Below, piece after piece: positions 51,924 to 62,135 of a stretch of DNA of 64,000 bases (its first letter is position 1; each line of letters opens with the position of its first letter). The translations under genes and the position numbers were made by a program. The notes under the pieces were generated by a model. The model was not told where the DNA came from. It made no database searches and worked only from the letters and a program-made list of their open reading frames with translations. This DNA comes from Rhodococcus koreensis. Its GTDB lineage: Bacteria; Actinomycetota; Actinomycetes; Mycobacteriales; Mycobacteriaceae. The stretch spans positions 1-64,000 of the forward strand of contig NZ_FNSV01000005.1 of the NCBI RefSeq assembly GCF_900105905.1, written 5' to 3'.

Positions 51924-53104
51924 CCGGATGGAACAACTGGGGTGCCGGTGCGGCGGTCACCGCGGCGGAGTTCGTCGACACCGCGAACCACCTGCTCGGT
52001 GCGGTGCTGGCGCGGGTGCCGGGCGAGCAGGCCCGGTGCGATCTGCTCGACGGCCTGGCCGCGTCACTGGCGACGTCCGGGCGCGAGTCCGTCCTCGCGG
52101 TCGAGACGTTCGAGGCCACCGGCGACGATTCCAGGAAAGAGATAGCGAGGCAGGCCCGCGTGCTCGGCGCGGGCATCGCCGAGATCGCACGACAAGCCCC
52201 GACTCCTGCGGGTGCGGTGCCGCTGCGCAGCAACTGCCAGGGGCATCTGTGGACCCCGACAGTGGCCGAACACCTCACCGGATCTCCGAACGCCGCGGTC
52301 GTGATGCAGCTGTACAACGAGTGGCTCCATCAACTGGTGCTGCTACGCGACGCGCTGCTGCCGTATCGCAACTGGCAGCAGGCCCGGCTGCGGGTCGACC
52401 GGCAGGGCCTGCGCCATGTCGAGGACGCACGCCGCAAATTCCTCGCGCAGTTCCTCACCCGCACCCCACGACACGACATGATCGTGCGGCTCGCCGCCGC
52501 GGCAGTGTCGGATCTACCGATACCGCAGCGTGCGTACGGCTTCCGTGGCGCGGCGGGCACCGCGCTACCGTCGGTGCTGACCGGGTCACCGCTACACTCG
52601 CCACGCAACCTTCTCGACTGGGCCGAGGGCGTCGACGGCGCTCCGACAGCATACGTGCCCGCCGTCGAGGACTACCTGTCGCTGCCCACGACCACGCCCA
52701 TGCGGTCGCATCGACTCGATCGACCCGAGTACACGCTCGTCGAGTCCGGCGGCGGCGCCGGGCGGTCCCACCTGACACTGCGGTCTCCCGGCCTCCCCGA
52801 CGTCGACCTCGGTCAGGCACTGCGCGGACACCGGTACTCCTACCGCGTCGTCGGCGGGCAATCTGCGTCACCCGCTGCGGAGATCCCCCGGTACGCGGCA
52901 CGCGACCTGCTGACCGCCGACGGTCTCGTCGACTTCCCTGCCGGCACTCACCTGATCGACAGTACGGCGGATACGCCCAGCGTCCTCGCCGTGCTCGGGA
53001 AAATTCTGCCGCACAACACGATCCTGTGGGACGGTCACGACTGGACCCACGCCAGGAGAGCGGGCAAAGCGGGCCCACCGAAAGTCGTGGTGAGCTCCGG
53101 GTAA
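51920..53104 (+). CDS. Unknown protein translationally coupled to the solute-binding lipoprotein
   Basis: 394 aa from the GTG at 51920, which overlaps the lipoprotein stop. No signal or transmembrane segment. The N-terminal part is helical (VDTANHLLGAVLARVPGEQA), with AVVMQLYNEWLHQLVLLRDA in the middle and DTPSVLAVLGKILPHNTILW near the end; GHDWTHARRAGKAGPP closes it. I cannot assign a family. The tight coupling suggests it acts with the imported compound, possibly as its first enzyme or as a carrier-binding partner. Confidence 0.65.
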   Translation: MTGWNNWGAGAAVTAAEFVDTANHLLGAVLARVPGEQARCDLLDGLAASLATSGRESVLAVETFEATGDDSRKEIARQARVLGAGIAEIARQAPTPAGAVPLRSNCQGHLWTPTVAEHLTGSPNAAVVMQLYNEWLHQLVLLRDALLPYRNWQQARLRVDRQGLRHVEDARRKFLAQFLTRTPRHDMIVRLAAAAVSDLPIPQRAYGFRGAAGTALPSVLTGSPLHSPRNLLDWAEGVDGAPTAYVPAVEDYLSLPTTTPMRSHRLDRPEYTLVESGGGAGRSHLTLRSPGLPDVDLGQALRGHRYSYRVVGGQSASPAAEIPRYAARDLLTADGLVDFPAGTHLIDSTADTPSVLAVLGKILPHNTILWDGHDWTHARRAGKAGPPKVVVSSG

Positions 53105-53653
53105 CCGGAACCGACACCAATTACTTCACTCACGGATGGCGGGGGGGTATTGGTGTGATTCGTAGATCCAAACCTTGCGGTCGGCGATCGACTACCCGAT
53201 GCCAGGCACCGGATCAGCGATCTGTCAACACGTTCGATCGTTCGTGCGGTCTCGACAGCGGCGTGACCGCCGAGCACGCGGTGCCGTCAGTGGCCACCGC
53301 CACCACAATGCTCGGGCGGCGTGGGTGTCGCCGGCAGGTGTTCACCCTGCAGCGAGCGGTTCAGGCGTAACCGTTGTCGATCACGCGGCCGGCACGAGTC
53401 TGTCGACCAGGTCATCGATCGAATCCTGCAGGTAGTACGGGTTGATGTTTCTTCGTCCGTTTTCTACAGATGCGACGAGAGGGCTCGGCGTTTCCGTGTC
53501 GCGTGCGCACGTCACCCACCACGCCGATATTGGGTCGGAGCTCCCGGTCCGGTCCTGGGGGTGATCGCCCACATGCCCCACAACGCCACCACCGAGGCTA
53601 CAACCCGGTACCGGTGCGAACCAACGCGACGACCGGCCCACACGAGCCTCTTG
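53105..53653. other. No intact gene; possible C-terminal fragment of an LLM enzyme on the minus strand
   Basis: Around 53381-53450 (minus) the frame gives RRNINPYYLQDSIDDLVDRL-VPAA, similar to the end of LLM monooxygenases (GFN-x-xP...LDDFVDLVVPEL). It is too short to be sure. The rest shows nothing. Confidence 0.3.
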
Positions 53654-55031
53654 TCACGGGCGCCCGGGTAGTCGAGTCCCGACAAGTGCCGCCACCAACG
53701 CCGTCACAGCGAGTATCAGGAACACCGTCCCGTAGATGTCGGCGCCTCCACGATCGAGCAGCAACCCCATCACGGTGACGCCGATCGACGCGAACAGCTG
53801 AACGACGATGAACAAGGCGGTAGTGCCCTGTGCCGCGGATTCCGGTGCGAGAGTGCGGTACACGCTGGCGAAGCTCGGCGCGGCGACGCTGCCGAATCCG
53901 AGTCCGATCACCACGTAGAACGCCAGGAGCGCGGCGAGCGGCAGCGACTCCCACACCAGCGACACGGTTCCGAGCCCGACGGCCGTCACGAGCGAACCGG
54001 TGACGACGAGGGGTCTCGGGCCGACCTTGTCGCTGAGTCGCCCGGCGTTGACCATCGAGATCAGCAGTCCGAGGCCGAGTGCGGACGTGATAATCCCTCG
54101 ACCGATGCCATGCAGCCCGAAGACCTCTTCCGCAAGCATCGGTAGCACGCTGAGCTGCGAAAACATGATGAACCCCACCGCGCACATGGTGAGAAGTGCA
54201 GCGGCGAACGCTCGAATTCGGAGCAGCCGAAGATCGAGCACCGGAGCCTTGGCGGTTCGAAGCGCATGGACTGTATAGGCGGTCAACAGCAGAACCCCGA
54301 TCACCGCGAGGGCCACCACGAGCGCGGCGTCCGCACCGGCACCCCACCGGTTGATCGTGAGGAGCAGGAACACGAAACCCGGTGACAGCAAACTCATTCC
54401 GACGAAATCTGGTGCCGGCGGCTTGTCGAGCGTTCGGGTGGCCGGCACCCACCGAAGCGCGGCCAGCACGATGAGCACCCCGAGAGGCAGGTTGATGAGG
54501 AAGATGGCCCGCCACAGTCCGTTGTCGGCGAGAAGGGTCCCTACCAGCGGACCGACGACGGGCGCGATGTTGATGATGAGCGAGAACCGTCCCATGACGC
54601 GGCCGACGTGTTCACGAGGCGCCACCGCTGCAGCCACCGCGATTGCGGCAGGTTCGACGAGTCCGCCGCCGAGTCCTTGAAGGACGCGGAACAGGATCAA
54701 CGTCGACACCGACCACGCGAACCCGGTGAGAACCGACCCGGCAACGAAGGCGATCAGGCCCGTGATGAAGACCGCGCGGCCACCGAAGCGGTCAAACTGC
54801 CCACCCGACGAGCGGAAGCACGGATGCTGCCGCGAGGAGGTACCCGGTCGTGACCCACACGACCACAGGCAAGGTGGAGTCGAAGGACGTGGTCAGCGTG
54901 CCGAGTGAGGCGGTCACGGCAGTCCCGTCGAGCACTGCCCCGAATGCGGCGGCCCCCAACACGGTGATCAGAATCTGTGTTCGCCGATCGAGCGTCGAGC
55001 GGTCGGACTCGGCAACCTGGTTTACCGTCAT
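53654..55031 (-). pseudogene. MFS drug transporter gene with a single frameshift
   Basis: The start at 55031 encodes MTVNQVAESDRSTLDRRTQI and two helices up to LPLVGWAV, then a stop at 54792. Continuing in the next frame gives DRFGGRAVFITGLIAFVAGS and the remaining helices to 53654. One extra T in a TTT run near 54794 would explain it: correction restores GWAVDRFGGRAVF, the MFS motif A. The protein would be about 458 aa with the DHA2 (14-helix) character (LFRVLQGLGGGLVEPAAIAV). It may be a true pseudogene or a sequencing error. Divergent TetR gene suggests drug-induced efflux. Confidence 0.75.
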
Positions 55032-55044
55032 GGCGTCGGACTTT

Positions 55045-55059
55045 ACTACACGGTTTAGT
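55045..55059. promoter_or_regulatory. Candidate TetR operator between efflux and regulator genes
   Basis: ACTA-N7-TAGT imperfect inverted repeat in the 55-base gap between the divergent start codons, where an operator controlling both is expected. Confidence 0.35.
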
Positions 55060-55086
55060 TTGGTGCAGTACTCTAAGATTCATAAG

Positions 55087-55728
55087 ATGGTTACCAGCGG
55101 AACTGTCGATTCGACCGTCCGGCGCAGAAGCGTCGACAAGCGCAGAAGCATCCTCGACGCTGCGGCGCCGGTCTTCGGCGACGTCGGTTACGAGCGGGCC
55201 AGCATCGAGACAATTGCTGCCGCGGCAGGAGTGTCCAAGCCCACCATCTACAGCTACTTCGGCGGCAAGGAAGATCTGTTCCGGGAGTCGGTCGCCGACT
55301 CGGCGCGCTCGCTCAACGCCGACTCGCTCGCTGCGGTGCACTCGCTCGACGTCAGATCCAAGAACTGGAGAGCCAGTCTCGTCAGGACGGCATTCGCGTT
55401 GACCGCCTGTCAGCGCAGCGAATGCGCGAGCGCCCTCTCTCGGTTGGTCAACGCAGAGATTCGCCGCGATCCGTCGGTCTTCGCGGCTGTGCGCGAAGCC
55501 GGTTACGAATCCATCGTGGAAGCGTTGGCGGGGAGATTGGCGATTCTGAGCAATACCGGCATGCTGTCGATCGAGGACCCCGTCCTGGCAGCCAAACAAC
55601 TGATGGCACTGACGCAGGTGGAATTGCCGGATCTCACCTCACTCGGCACCAAACCCGCATCGGATGCGGCCGTGCGTAAAGCCGTCGCCGCGGGAGTCGA
55701 CACCTTCGTCCGAGCATATCGTCCCTGA
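55087..55728 (+). CDS. TetR family regulator of the MFS transporter
   Basis: 213 aa from the ATG at 55087. The N-terminal HTH is clear: RRSILDAAAPVFGDVGYERA then IETIAAAAGVSKPTIYSYFG and GKEDLF (about 20-66). The C-terminal domain is helical with SALSRLVNAEIRRDP. It shares a 55-base intergenic region with the MFS gene, so it likely represses it until a ligand binds. Confidence 0.85.
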   Translation: MVTSGTVDSTVRRRSVDKRRSILDAAAPVFGDVGYERASIETIAAAAGVSKPTIYSYFGGKEDLFRESVADSARSLNADSLAAVHSLDVRSKNWRASLVRTAFALTACQRSECASALSRLVNAEIRRDPSVFAAVREAGYESIVEALAGRLAILSNTGMLSIEDPVLAAKQLMALTQVELPDLTSLGTKPASDAAVRKAVAAGVDTFVRAYRP

Positions 55729-57779
55729 AGTCCATCAACGGGAGATCCGCATCCTTGCGCGAAGAATGTCGCGGCAACAAATGATCACCCACTCGCGATG
55801 ACCCTGCTTCCACTGTGTCTTCTGGCAGGCGCGGGCCGGACCCGGGCGTCATCAGTTAATCTGCAAGATTCGAACGACCCCTCGTCGTTCGTCGTTCGGT
55901 GACAGTGCTCGCACGGATCCGACTCAGCGTGTCGTTGCATCCTGCTCGGACATCACAGGCCGCGCGGCATCCACGGCACGCAACAGCGTGCGCCACGAAC
56001 GTCATCGCGCACCGCTCGCACACTGGCGTCCCCAACCCGGCGGTCTCACAGTACTGGTCGCGGCTCGCACCGGTTTGCGGGCTTCTATCGGCCACCGGCG
56101 GTCACCGGTGAACAGCGCGGCGTCGAGGCAGGTCGGCCAGGCGGGTCAGCGAGCGTCGAATACGGACATTTCCATCGTCCACAGCTCTGGACTCGAGTGC
56201 CTCGGAGCGGCGCGATGGACAATGATTCCGTCCTGCACGCTCATGACCTGCGGCCGTCGTGATGGCTCGCGGCGACCGCCGCCGGCCTCGTCGCCGTCGG
56301 TGCTGGTCGCCGCCGCCGTGCTCGCCGGTGTCGCAAACCCGGCGTTCCATCTCGCGCGTTCTCACCCGTGGGCGGCCCGGTGCGGCTCGATCAGCGCCCG
56401 GGTTGTGCGTGCTCGCGATCGCGTTTGTCGGTGCTCGTGCTCGTGCTCGTCGATTCGCCCTGACCGGCGCCGGAACCGCACACTCCTCCGATGCACCAAC
56501 TTCTCGCGGACAACGAACTCGTCCTCACCGTCGTGATGTGCGTGGTCGTGGTGGCGCTCGCCGCCGCCGCGGTGTGGACGATCTTCCACTGACCCGACAC
56601 GACTCCCAGAGGTCTCGGGGACGTGGCGTGGGGCGCCGAATAACGACGGTCACGGGGCGGCCAGACCGGATGGACACTGATCTGAACCGTGGTTACATCA
56701 CGGGGGTGGAACGGATACCGGCACCCGAGCAGCGTCTCGACGAGTGGGTGATGCTCGCCTACCGGATCCCCCGTGAGCCGTCGACATGGTGGGTTCGCTA
56801 CTGCTCACGTCGGTCTCCGAAACATGAAAGTCAGAGCGGGGCAGGGTGGTCGGGCCGCACTCGGGGTCAGGACGGTTCGCGGCCGGACAGGACACGTTGG
56901 CGATGGAATTCGTAGAGCCCGTCGAAGATGGGGGTCGCCACCGCCAGTGTCTGATCGTCGGTGCCGGTCAACGACAGCCCGCGCAGCACCGAGTCCAGTC
57001 CGGGGGCTTCGGGGGCGTCGTAGCGGCCGTCGTCGATGTCGGCCGACACGCCCGCGACAGCCCCTCGCGCCGCCGGGCCGAGAAGGACACCGACGAGACG
57101 CCGCCGCTGATCGCCGACGACGCGTCGACGAGGGTGCGTTGCATGACGGCGATGAACCTCCAACTCGAAGGACCACCACCGACCGTCAACAGCTGGCTCA
57201 CCGGGCCGCGTTGGGGATATCCCCGACACCGTTGTTGCGGCCCCGTTCGGTCGACCCCGAGGACCTCGCCTCGGTGCGCGGGAGTGAACCGGCCACCCAG
57301 ACTGTCGCCGCCTCGCAGCGCTTCCTGCCGTCACCTCCACCCGCGGGTCGACGCGCGGGCCCGGGTGATGTGCCCCTGTGCTTCGACATCGAGGATCGTG
57401 AACTTCTCATAGTCCGCGTACGCAATATCCGTCAGCAGCCGCGACTGAGCCCGGGCCAGCTGAACGTGCCTTCCAGGACGAAGTTGCGGTGGGGACGACG
57501 TCGTAGCTTGACCCCTGTGGTGGCGACATCGGACCCCGACGGTCTCGCCTCGCCGTGTTGCGTGGGCCTCGGGCATTGGTGAGTTCCGGTGCACAGCAGA
57601 GGTTGTCTATGCCCGCGATGCGATTCCAAGATGAGCTACGTCTGCGGCTGACGGAGAACCGCCAGCATCGCTGCAGACTCTGTCCATTCACAGGTAAATC
57701 TAGCCAGCCTATGCACTTCAGCAGGTGAGAGCACCATTCTTCGAGCGGATCTACGCGAGCAACGGTGCTCGGGTCGTTG
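55729..57779. other. 2-kb stretch with no intact gene
   Basis: No family-recognisable ORF. A tiny ORF 56491-56592 (plus) could encode a 33-aa single-helix membrane protein (LTVVMCVVVVALAAAAVWTI), without a good ribosome site. Around 57200-57700 the minus strand has scattered protein-like pieces in different frames (SRLLTDIAYADYEKFTILDV, GTFSWPGLSRG), suggesting a decayed gene whose family I cannot name. Confidence 0.4.
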
Positions 57780-58802
57780 TCATCGCGGCGAGATTACGGA
57801 GAGAACGTCGTCAATCGCCGGCGCCGGCGATGCGGCGACGTCGAACTGCTCGGGAAGGTGTCCGACACCGATGAGGGTAATGACGACCTCGTTGTCGGGA
57901 ATGTGGAAGGCGTTGCGGAGGACCTGGTCGTGCTCGCGGTCTTCCGACCAGTTCAAAACACACGTCCCCAATCCCGCTGCATGGAATCCGTAGACCAAGG
58001 ACATCGCGAACAGTCCGCCGTCGATCCATGGCTGGTTGCGCTCACCGATCATGTCGAACTCGCGGATATCCACGGCAATCACCAGCACAGCACCGAGTCT
58101 GTGACCAAATCCCGAATTGCCGTGATGATAGCTGAGCAGATTGTTGCGCAACTCCGGTTCATAGGCCGCATATACGCGACGCGACTCCCGGTTGCACACC
58201 CGCGGGGATTTCAAGGCTTGTCCCACAACTGTTCGCACGTCGGAGGGCGTGACACCTTCTCCGGTGAAGTGCCGTACGCTGTAACGGGTTTTGATGAACC
58301 TGTCGTAGTCGAAGTCGGTCGCCTCTTTGATCTTTTCCCGGGTCAGGGTGACCGCTCCGCCGGGGAGAGGTTCATCTCCCGACTCCGCGGCAAATGCGCG
58401 CAGCTCCTCCTCGAGGTGAGCCGGCATAGCGAGTCCGCGCTCATCGTGGAAGCGAACGTAGGATCGGACGGATCCGCGAGCGCCTCGTGTTGCAACACTT
58501 GCGTTGCCGGTCGCCTCTAGTTCCCGGACCGCGGCCAGAATCGATGGAATCTTGCGCACTCCGAATCCCGCCCGAGGTACCTCCATGGCCAGCCCCTTTT
58601 CGAGGCTGTGATAGGCAGATGTGAGGAACGACGCCAATGCAACGGGGTCGGGGTTGATGTCCCTTGTGCTCGAGTGCCTCAAGAACCTGTCGCGGTCGTA
58701 CTCGAAGTTGCTTTCGACTTCAGGAAGTTCGGCCTTCGGTGTGTAGGCGCGTCGAGCCTCCTCCAGGTCGAAATCCACAGTCACGGCAGTGGTGGTGGTC
58801 AT
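57780..58802 (-). CDS. Nitroreductase family flavoprotein with N-terminal extension
   Basis: 340 aa, ATG with GGAAGGAACGG upstream. The nitroreductase fold starts at about residue 165: IKTRYSVRHFTGEGVTPSDV, QALKSPRVCNRESRRVYAAY, then WIDGGLFAMSLVYGFHAAGL and ITLIGVGHLPEQF. These bind FMN and NAD(P)H. The 165-residue N-terminal part (LASFLTSAYHSLEKGLAMEV) is typical of the long branch often found with polysaccharide or secondary-metabolite genes. Preceded by a TetR gene on the same strand, which may regulate it. Confidence 0.75.
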   Translation of the reverse strand: MTTTTAVTVDFDLEEARRAYTPKAELPEVESNFEYDRDRFLRHSSTRDINPDPVALASFLTSAYHSLEKGLAMEVPRAGFGVRKIPSILAAVRELEATGNASVATRGARGSVRSYVRFHDERGLAMPAHLEEELRAFAAESGDEPLPGGAVTLTREKIKEATDFDYDRFIKTRYSVRHFTGEGVTPSDVRTVVGQALKSPRVCNRESRRVYAAYEPELRNNLLSYHHGNSGFGHRLGAVLVIAVDIREFDMIGERNQPWIDGGLFAMSLVYGFHAAGLGTCVLNWSEDREHDQVLRNAFHIPDNEVVITLIGVGHLPEQFDVAASPAPAIDDVLSVISPR

Positions 58803-58942
58803 TTTCCGTTCCTTCCGATCAGCTTTGTTCCGTCAAAGAGCGATAGCTATTGATGCAATGCCATACCAATATTGGGCTGACTGCAGCGACGTAGAATCAC
58901 CGCACTACCGAATCCGGTTGCGGTACCTTTTATTCCGAGCGG

Positions 58943-59551
58943 TTAGTTGCTTGCAGAGGGGCTATTCCGAAGAATCAACGCAGCGGTCTCGCGTGCGAGG
59001 GCGACTGGGGAATCAAAAGCTCTGGTGCCGAGCGTTACCAGAGCCCCCTCGAGCAGCAACTGAAGTTGGCATGCAACCCGACCAGGGTCGGTAAAACCCG
59101 CTTCCGCGCAAAGTTCGCTGAACCGAGCACGCATCCAGATCTTTTGCTCTGTGACCTCCTGCGGAATCAGGTGCCCAATCGGATCAGGCCCTTCTTCCGC
59201 TCGAGCGTTGACAGCGCTGCAGCCTTTGGTCGATCGACCGGGATACCACGAATTCGCCGCATCGAAAACCGCAAGTATTCGATCAATGCCTGGTTCAGGG
59301 TGCCGCTGCACGTGATCGTGAAGAATTGTCCGCCACTGATTCTCACGTTGCTGAAGGTAGGCCAGAACAAGGTTCTCTTTCGACCCGAAACGATTGTAGA
59401 GGGTCTTTTTGGTCACGCCCGACTCCGAGGCGATGCGATCCACCCCTACCGCGTGGATACCGTGCGCATAGAATAACTGCGACGCGGTATCCAGCACGGT
59501 CTGCGCTTGCCGCGTCAACGTGACTGGCGCGTCGGTGTCTGCGATCGGCAT
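58943..59551 (-). CDS. TetR family regulator upstream of the nitroreductase
   Basis: 202 aa. HTH at about 30-60: GIHAVGVDRIASESGVTKKT then LYNRFGSKENLVLAYLQQRE. Ligand domain with DPIGHLIPQEVTEQ and LQLLLEGALVTLGTRAFDSP. Same strand as the nitroreductase with a 140-base gap. A perfect inverted repeat precedes its start, indicating autoregulation. Confidence 0.85.
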   Translation of the reverse strand: MPIADTDAPVTLTRQAQTVLDTASQLFYAHGIHAVGVDRIASESGVTKKTLYNRFGSKENLVLAYLQQRENQWRTILHDHVQRHPEPGIDRILAVFDAANSWYPGRSTKGCSAVNARAEEGPDPIGHLIPQEVTEQKIWMRARFSELCAEAGFTDPGRVACQLQLLLEGALVTLGTRAFDSPVALARETAALILRNSPSASN

Positions 59552-59568
59552 GAGATATTTATACCAGG

Positions 59569-59586
59569 TTACACCGACCTGTGTAA
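59569..59586. promoter_or_regulatory. TetR operator, exact inverted repeat
   Basis: TTACAC-N6-GTGTAA, 6-bp arms without mismatch, begins 18 bases upstream of the TetR start codon. Confidence 0.6.
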
Positions 59587-59847
59587 AACCCCGAGGAATT
59601 GCCAGGTCAACGGCTTTTCGACTCCGCTAGCGCGCCTGGACCACGTTTGGCGACAACAACCGCACGTCTCTGTCGTCGCTGGAACTCGGGCGCGCCGTGG
59701 CACCTGAAATGTCGTCAATATCAGCAAGGATGACTCGCACAAGTATTAATTTGCAACATTTTTCGCCGCGTTACTGCTGTGGGTAGTGTCTGAGGCGGCG
59801 CTTGACAGGCACATTCAGTTCCTCCGTCGACTAAGTGGTCTGATTCG

Positions 59848-60204
59848 TTAGTTCGTCGGGGGTTGTTGCCAGGCGGTGGGGTCGGCGAGGTAGAGCCCGC
59901 AGGCGCAGTCGAGTGCGTCCTCGGGGGTGCCGGCGAAGGCGCCGCTGGGCAGGATCGAGTCCTGGTACTTGCCGGTGCTGGCGAGGTGGATCGCGAATCC
60001 CCACGAGCGGGCCGATCCTCCGTAACGCAGCCGCATCAGCGGTAGGACGGTGCCGTCCGGCAGTGTCGCGTCGACGTAGGCGAAGGATCCTCGAAATCGG
60101 GCGTCGACGTCACGCAGTTGCGGCCAGCGGGCGCGGGCATGGTCGAACAACCGAAGGCGCAGCGAGTTCTTCGTCGATTCCGGTGGTGTCGGCACAGGGT
60201 TCAT
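59848..60204 (-). CDS. 118-aa protein carried inside the IS630-type element
   Basis: ATG at 60204, stop inside the left inverted repeat, so its last residues (QQPPTN) are encoded by the repeat itself. Sequence RARWPQLRDVDARFRGSFAY then LPDGTVLPLMRLRYGGSARS and SILPSGAFAGTPEDALDCAC. No known domain seen. Divergent from the transposase with a 101-base gap, so it is a passenger or an accessory transposition gene. Confidence 0.7.
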   Translation of the reverse strand: MNPVPTPPESTKNSLRLRLFDHARARWPQLRDVDARFRGSFAYVDATLPDGTVLPLMRLRYGGSARSWGFAIHLASTGKYQDSILPSGAFAGTPEDALDCACGLYLADPTAWQQPPTN

Positions 60205-60305
60205 CGTGCCCGATGACCACCCGTGTCGGTCACCTATCTCGGGGGTGTCGCACGCGAAGGTTGTGGCATGTGTGATGAATGTGACCTGATGGTGCTGCTG
60301 TGGTG

Positions 60306-61439
60306 ATGGTCAGTCCGTTCCAGGTCGCGTTGGACGACGTCGACCGCGTCGAGCTCGAACGGCGGGTGCGGGCGGGCAACACCCCGCAGAAGGTGGTGCT
60401 GCGCGCGGTGATCGTGTTGCTGGCCGCCGACGGCGCCTCGAACGCGGCCATCGCCGACGAACTCGGCATCTGCGTCGATACCGCCCGCAAGTGGCGGGCC
60501 CGGTTCTGCGCCAAGGGTATCAAGGCACTGGTCGACGCGCCCCGCTCGGGGCGCCCACCGGTGTACACCCCCACGGACGTGGCCCGGGTCAAGGCGTGGG
60601 CGTGCGAGTTGCCGGCCGAACACCAGCTGCCCCTGTCTCGGTGGAGCGCCCCGGAACTGGCCCGCCAGCTACTGACCGACGGGATCGGCGCCTCGGTGTC
60701 GACGGTCCGCCGCTGGCTCGCCCAGGACGCCCTCAAACCCTGGCAGTACCAGTCGTGGATCTTCATCCGGGATCCACGGTTCGAGGCCAAGGCGGCGGTG
60801 GTGTTGGACCTTTACGCCCGCAGGTACGACGGCATCGCGCTGGGCGCGGACGAGTACGTGATCTCCGCGGACGAAAAACCCTCCATCCAGGCCCGCCGCC
60901 GCTGCCATCCCACCCAGCCGGCCGGTAAGGGACGTCCGATGCGCGTCAATCACGACTACCGCCGCGGTGGGGCGTTGGCGTATCTGGCGGCCTACGACGT
61001 CCACCATGCCCGAGTGTTCGGTCGATGCGAACAGTCCACCGGCATAGTGCCGTTCACCGACCTGGTCGGTCAGGTCATGACCTGCGAGCCCTACGCCTCT
61101 GCGGAGCGGGTGTTTTGGATCGTCGACAACGGATCCTCGCACCGGGGCCGGGCCGCGATCGATCGGCTGTCCGCGAGGTATCCGAACGCGGTGATGGTGC
61201 ACACCCCGGTGCACGCGTCGTGGCTCAATCAGGTCGAGATCTTCTTCTCCATAGTCCAACGCAAAGTGCTCTCGCCCAACGATTTCGAAGAACTCGATGC
61301 TGTCGAACGGCGCCTGCTCGCCTTCGAGGAACGGTACAACGCCACCTCCGTGCCGTTCAAGTGGCGGTACACCACCATCGACCTGCACCGACACCTCGAA
61401 CGACTCGACCTCCACGACCGAACCCTGCAAGCGGCATGA
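60306..61439 (+). CDS. IS630-family transposase
   Basis: 377 aa from the ATG at 60306; GTG codons at 60300 and 60303 are alternatives. N-terminal HTH region NAAIADELGICVDTARKWRA and the winged segment WSAPELARQLLTDGIGASVS. The DDE catalytic residues are in ISADEKPSIQARRR (D), FWIVDNGSSHRG (D) and HASWLNQVEIFFSIVQRKVL (E). Complete and uninterrupted, so the element may be active. Confidence 0.9.
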   Translation: MVSPFQVALDDVDRVELERRVRAGNTPQKVVLRAVIVLLAADGASNAAIADELGICVDTARKWRARFCAKGIKALVDAPRSGRPPVYTPTDVARVKAWACELPAEHQLPLSRWSAPELARQLLTDGIGASVSTVRRWLAQDALKPWQYQSWIFIRDPRFEAKAAVVLDLYARRYDGIALGADEYVISADEKPSIQARRRCHPTQPAGKGRPMRVNHDYRRGGALAYLAAYDVHHARVFGRCEQSTGIVPFTDLVGQVMTCEPYASAERVFWIVDNGSSHRGRAAIDRLSARYPNAVMVHTPVHASWLNQVEIFFSIVQRKVLSPNDFEELDAVERRLLAFEERYNATSVPFKWRYTTIDLHRHLERLDLHDRTLQAA

Positions 61440-61468
61440 CCCCCGACGAATTAACGAATCAGACCACT

Positions 61469-62135
61469 AAGGACCGACGCTCCACGAGATGAGGATCCGA
61501 TGACCGTCACGCGCACAACATCACGGGCGGCAGACGCTGGTACCGCATGACATCGGGTCATCGCCGAAAAGGCAGATGCGATCATGACGGTCGCATGTAA
61601 TCGCCGAGAGCTCAATGCGATGACCCCCGGCATGTAAGAGGCACTCGGACAAGCCCACGCCAAAGTGAACACAGACCAGGAAGTTGACGAGTTGCTTGCA
61701 GCTGCACCGCTGACGGTGCGGTCGGCGCGGCAGGCTCTGCGTCGAATCCGCACCTCGGGCGCTCCCGGACCACACCGAACCGGTCCGGACGGTACACGGC
61801 AGCGCCGATTTCGGTCAGGAGTGTCCGCATTCCTGCGTGGGGAACGCGCCAACTGGTCAGGCGTATAGATAGATACTCTTGCGTAGACGAGTCTCGTGGC
61901 TCCCCGAATACGAGGCAACCCGATCCTCAGGCACCGCTCCACCGTCTGGCGCCCCGACCGACCGGTGCGGCCGGTGTGGCCGTGCGGCCGGTGCGGGCAT
62001 TAGCGTTGTGAGGACCTGCCCAACCTCTCCGGTTGTGGGTGTCGATACCGGCCGTGGCCGTCGGGCTGACGCTGCAACGCAGCCAGGCTTCTCCCCTTCC
62101 GCCGGGTCTACCACAAGCCGATGAAGGTCTCGGGC
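61469..62135. other. No supported gene
   Basis: A 67-aa ORF at 61665-61868 (NTDQEVDELLAAAPLTVRSA) is open but lacks supporting features. The stretch right of the IS looks non-coding. Confidence 0.4.

Larger units (their letters stand above)
59834..61468. mobile_element. IS630-family insertion sequence with second ORF
   Basis: Terminal inverted repeats of about 29 bases: left AGTGGTCTGATTCGTTAGTT at 59834 and right its complement AACTAACGAATCAGACCACT-like sequence ending at 61468 (one internal mismatch, GTTAGTTC versus GTTAATTC). Total 1635 bp. It carries a transposase (plus) and a 118-aa ORF (minus). IS630 elements target TA; the left flank ends TA but the right flank is AA, so the target duplication is not intact. 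Confidence 0.85.

Noticed and set aside
56867..57340. 157-aa minus-strand ORF as a real gene
   Set aside because: No ribosome site or conserved motif; neighbouring frames look equally protein-like, so at best a decayed gene.
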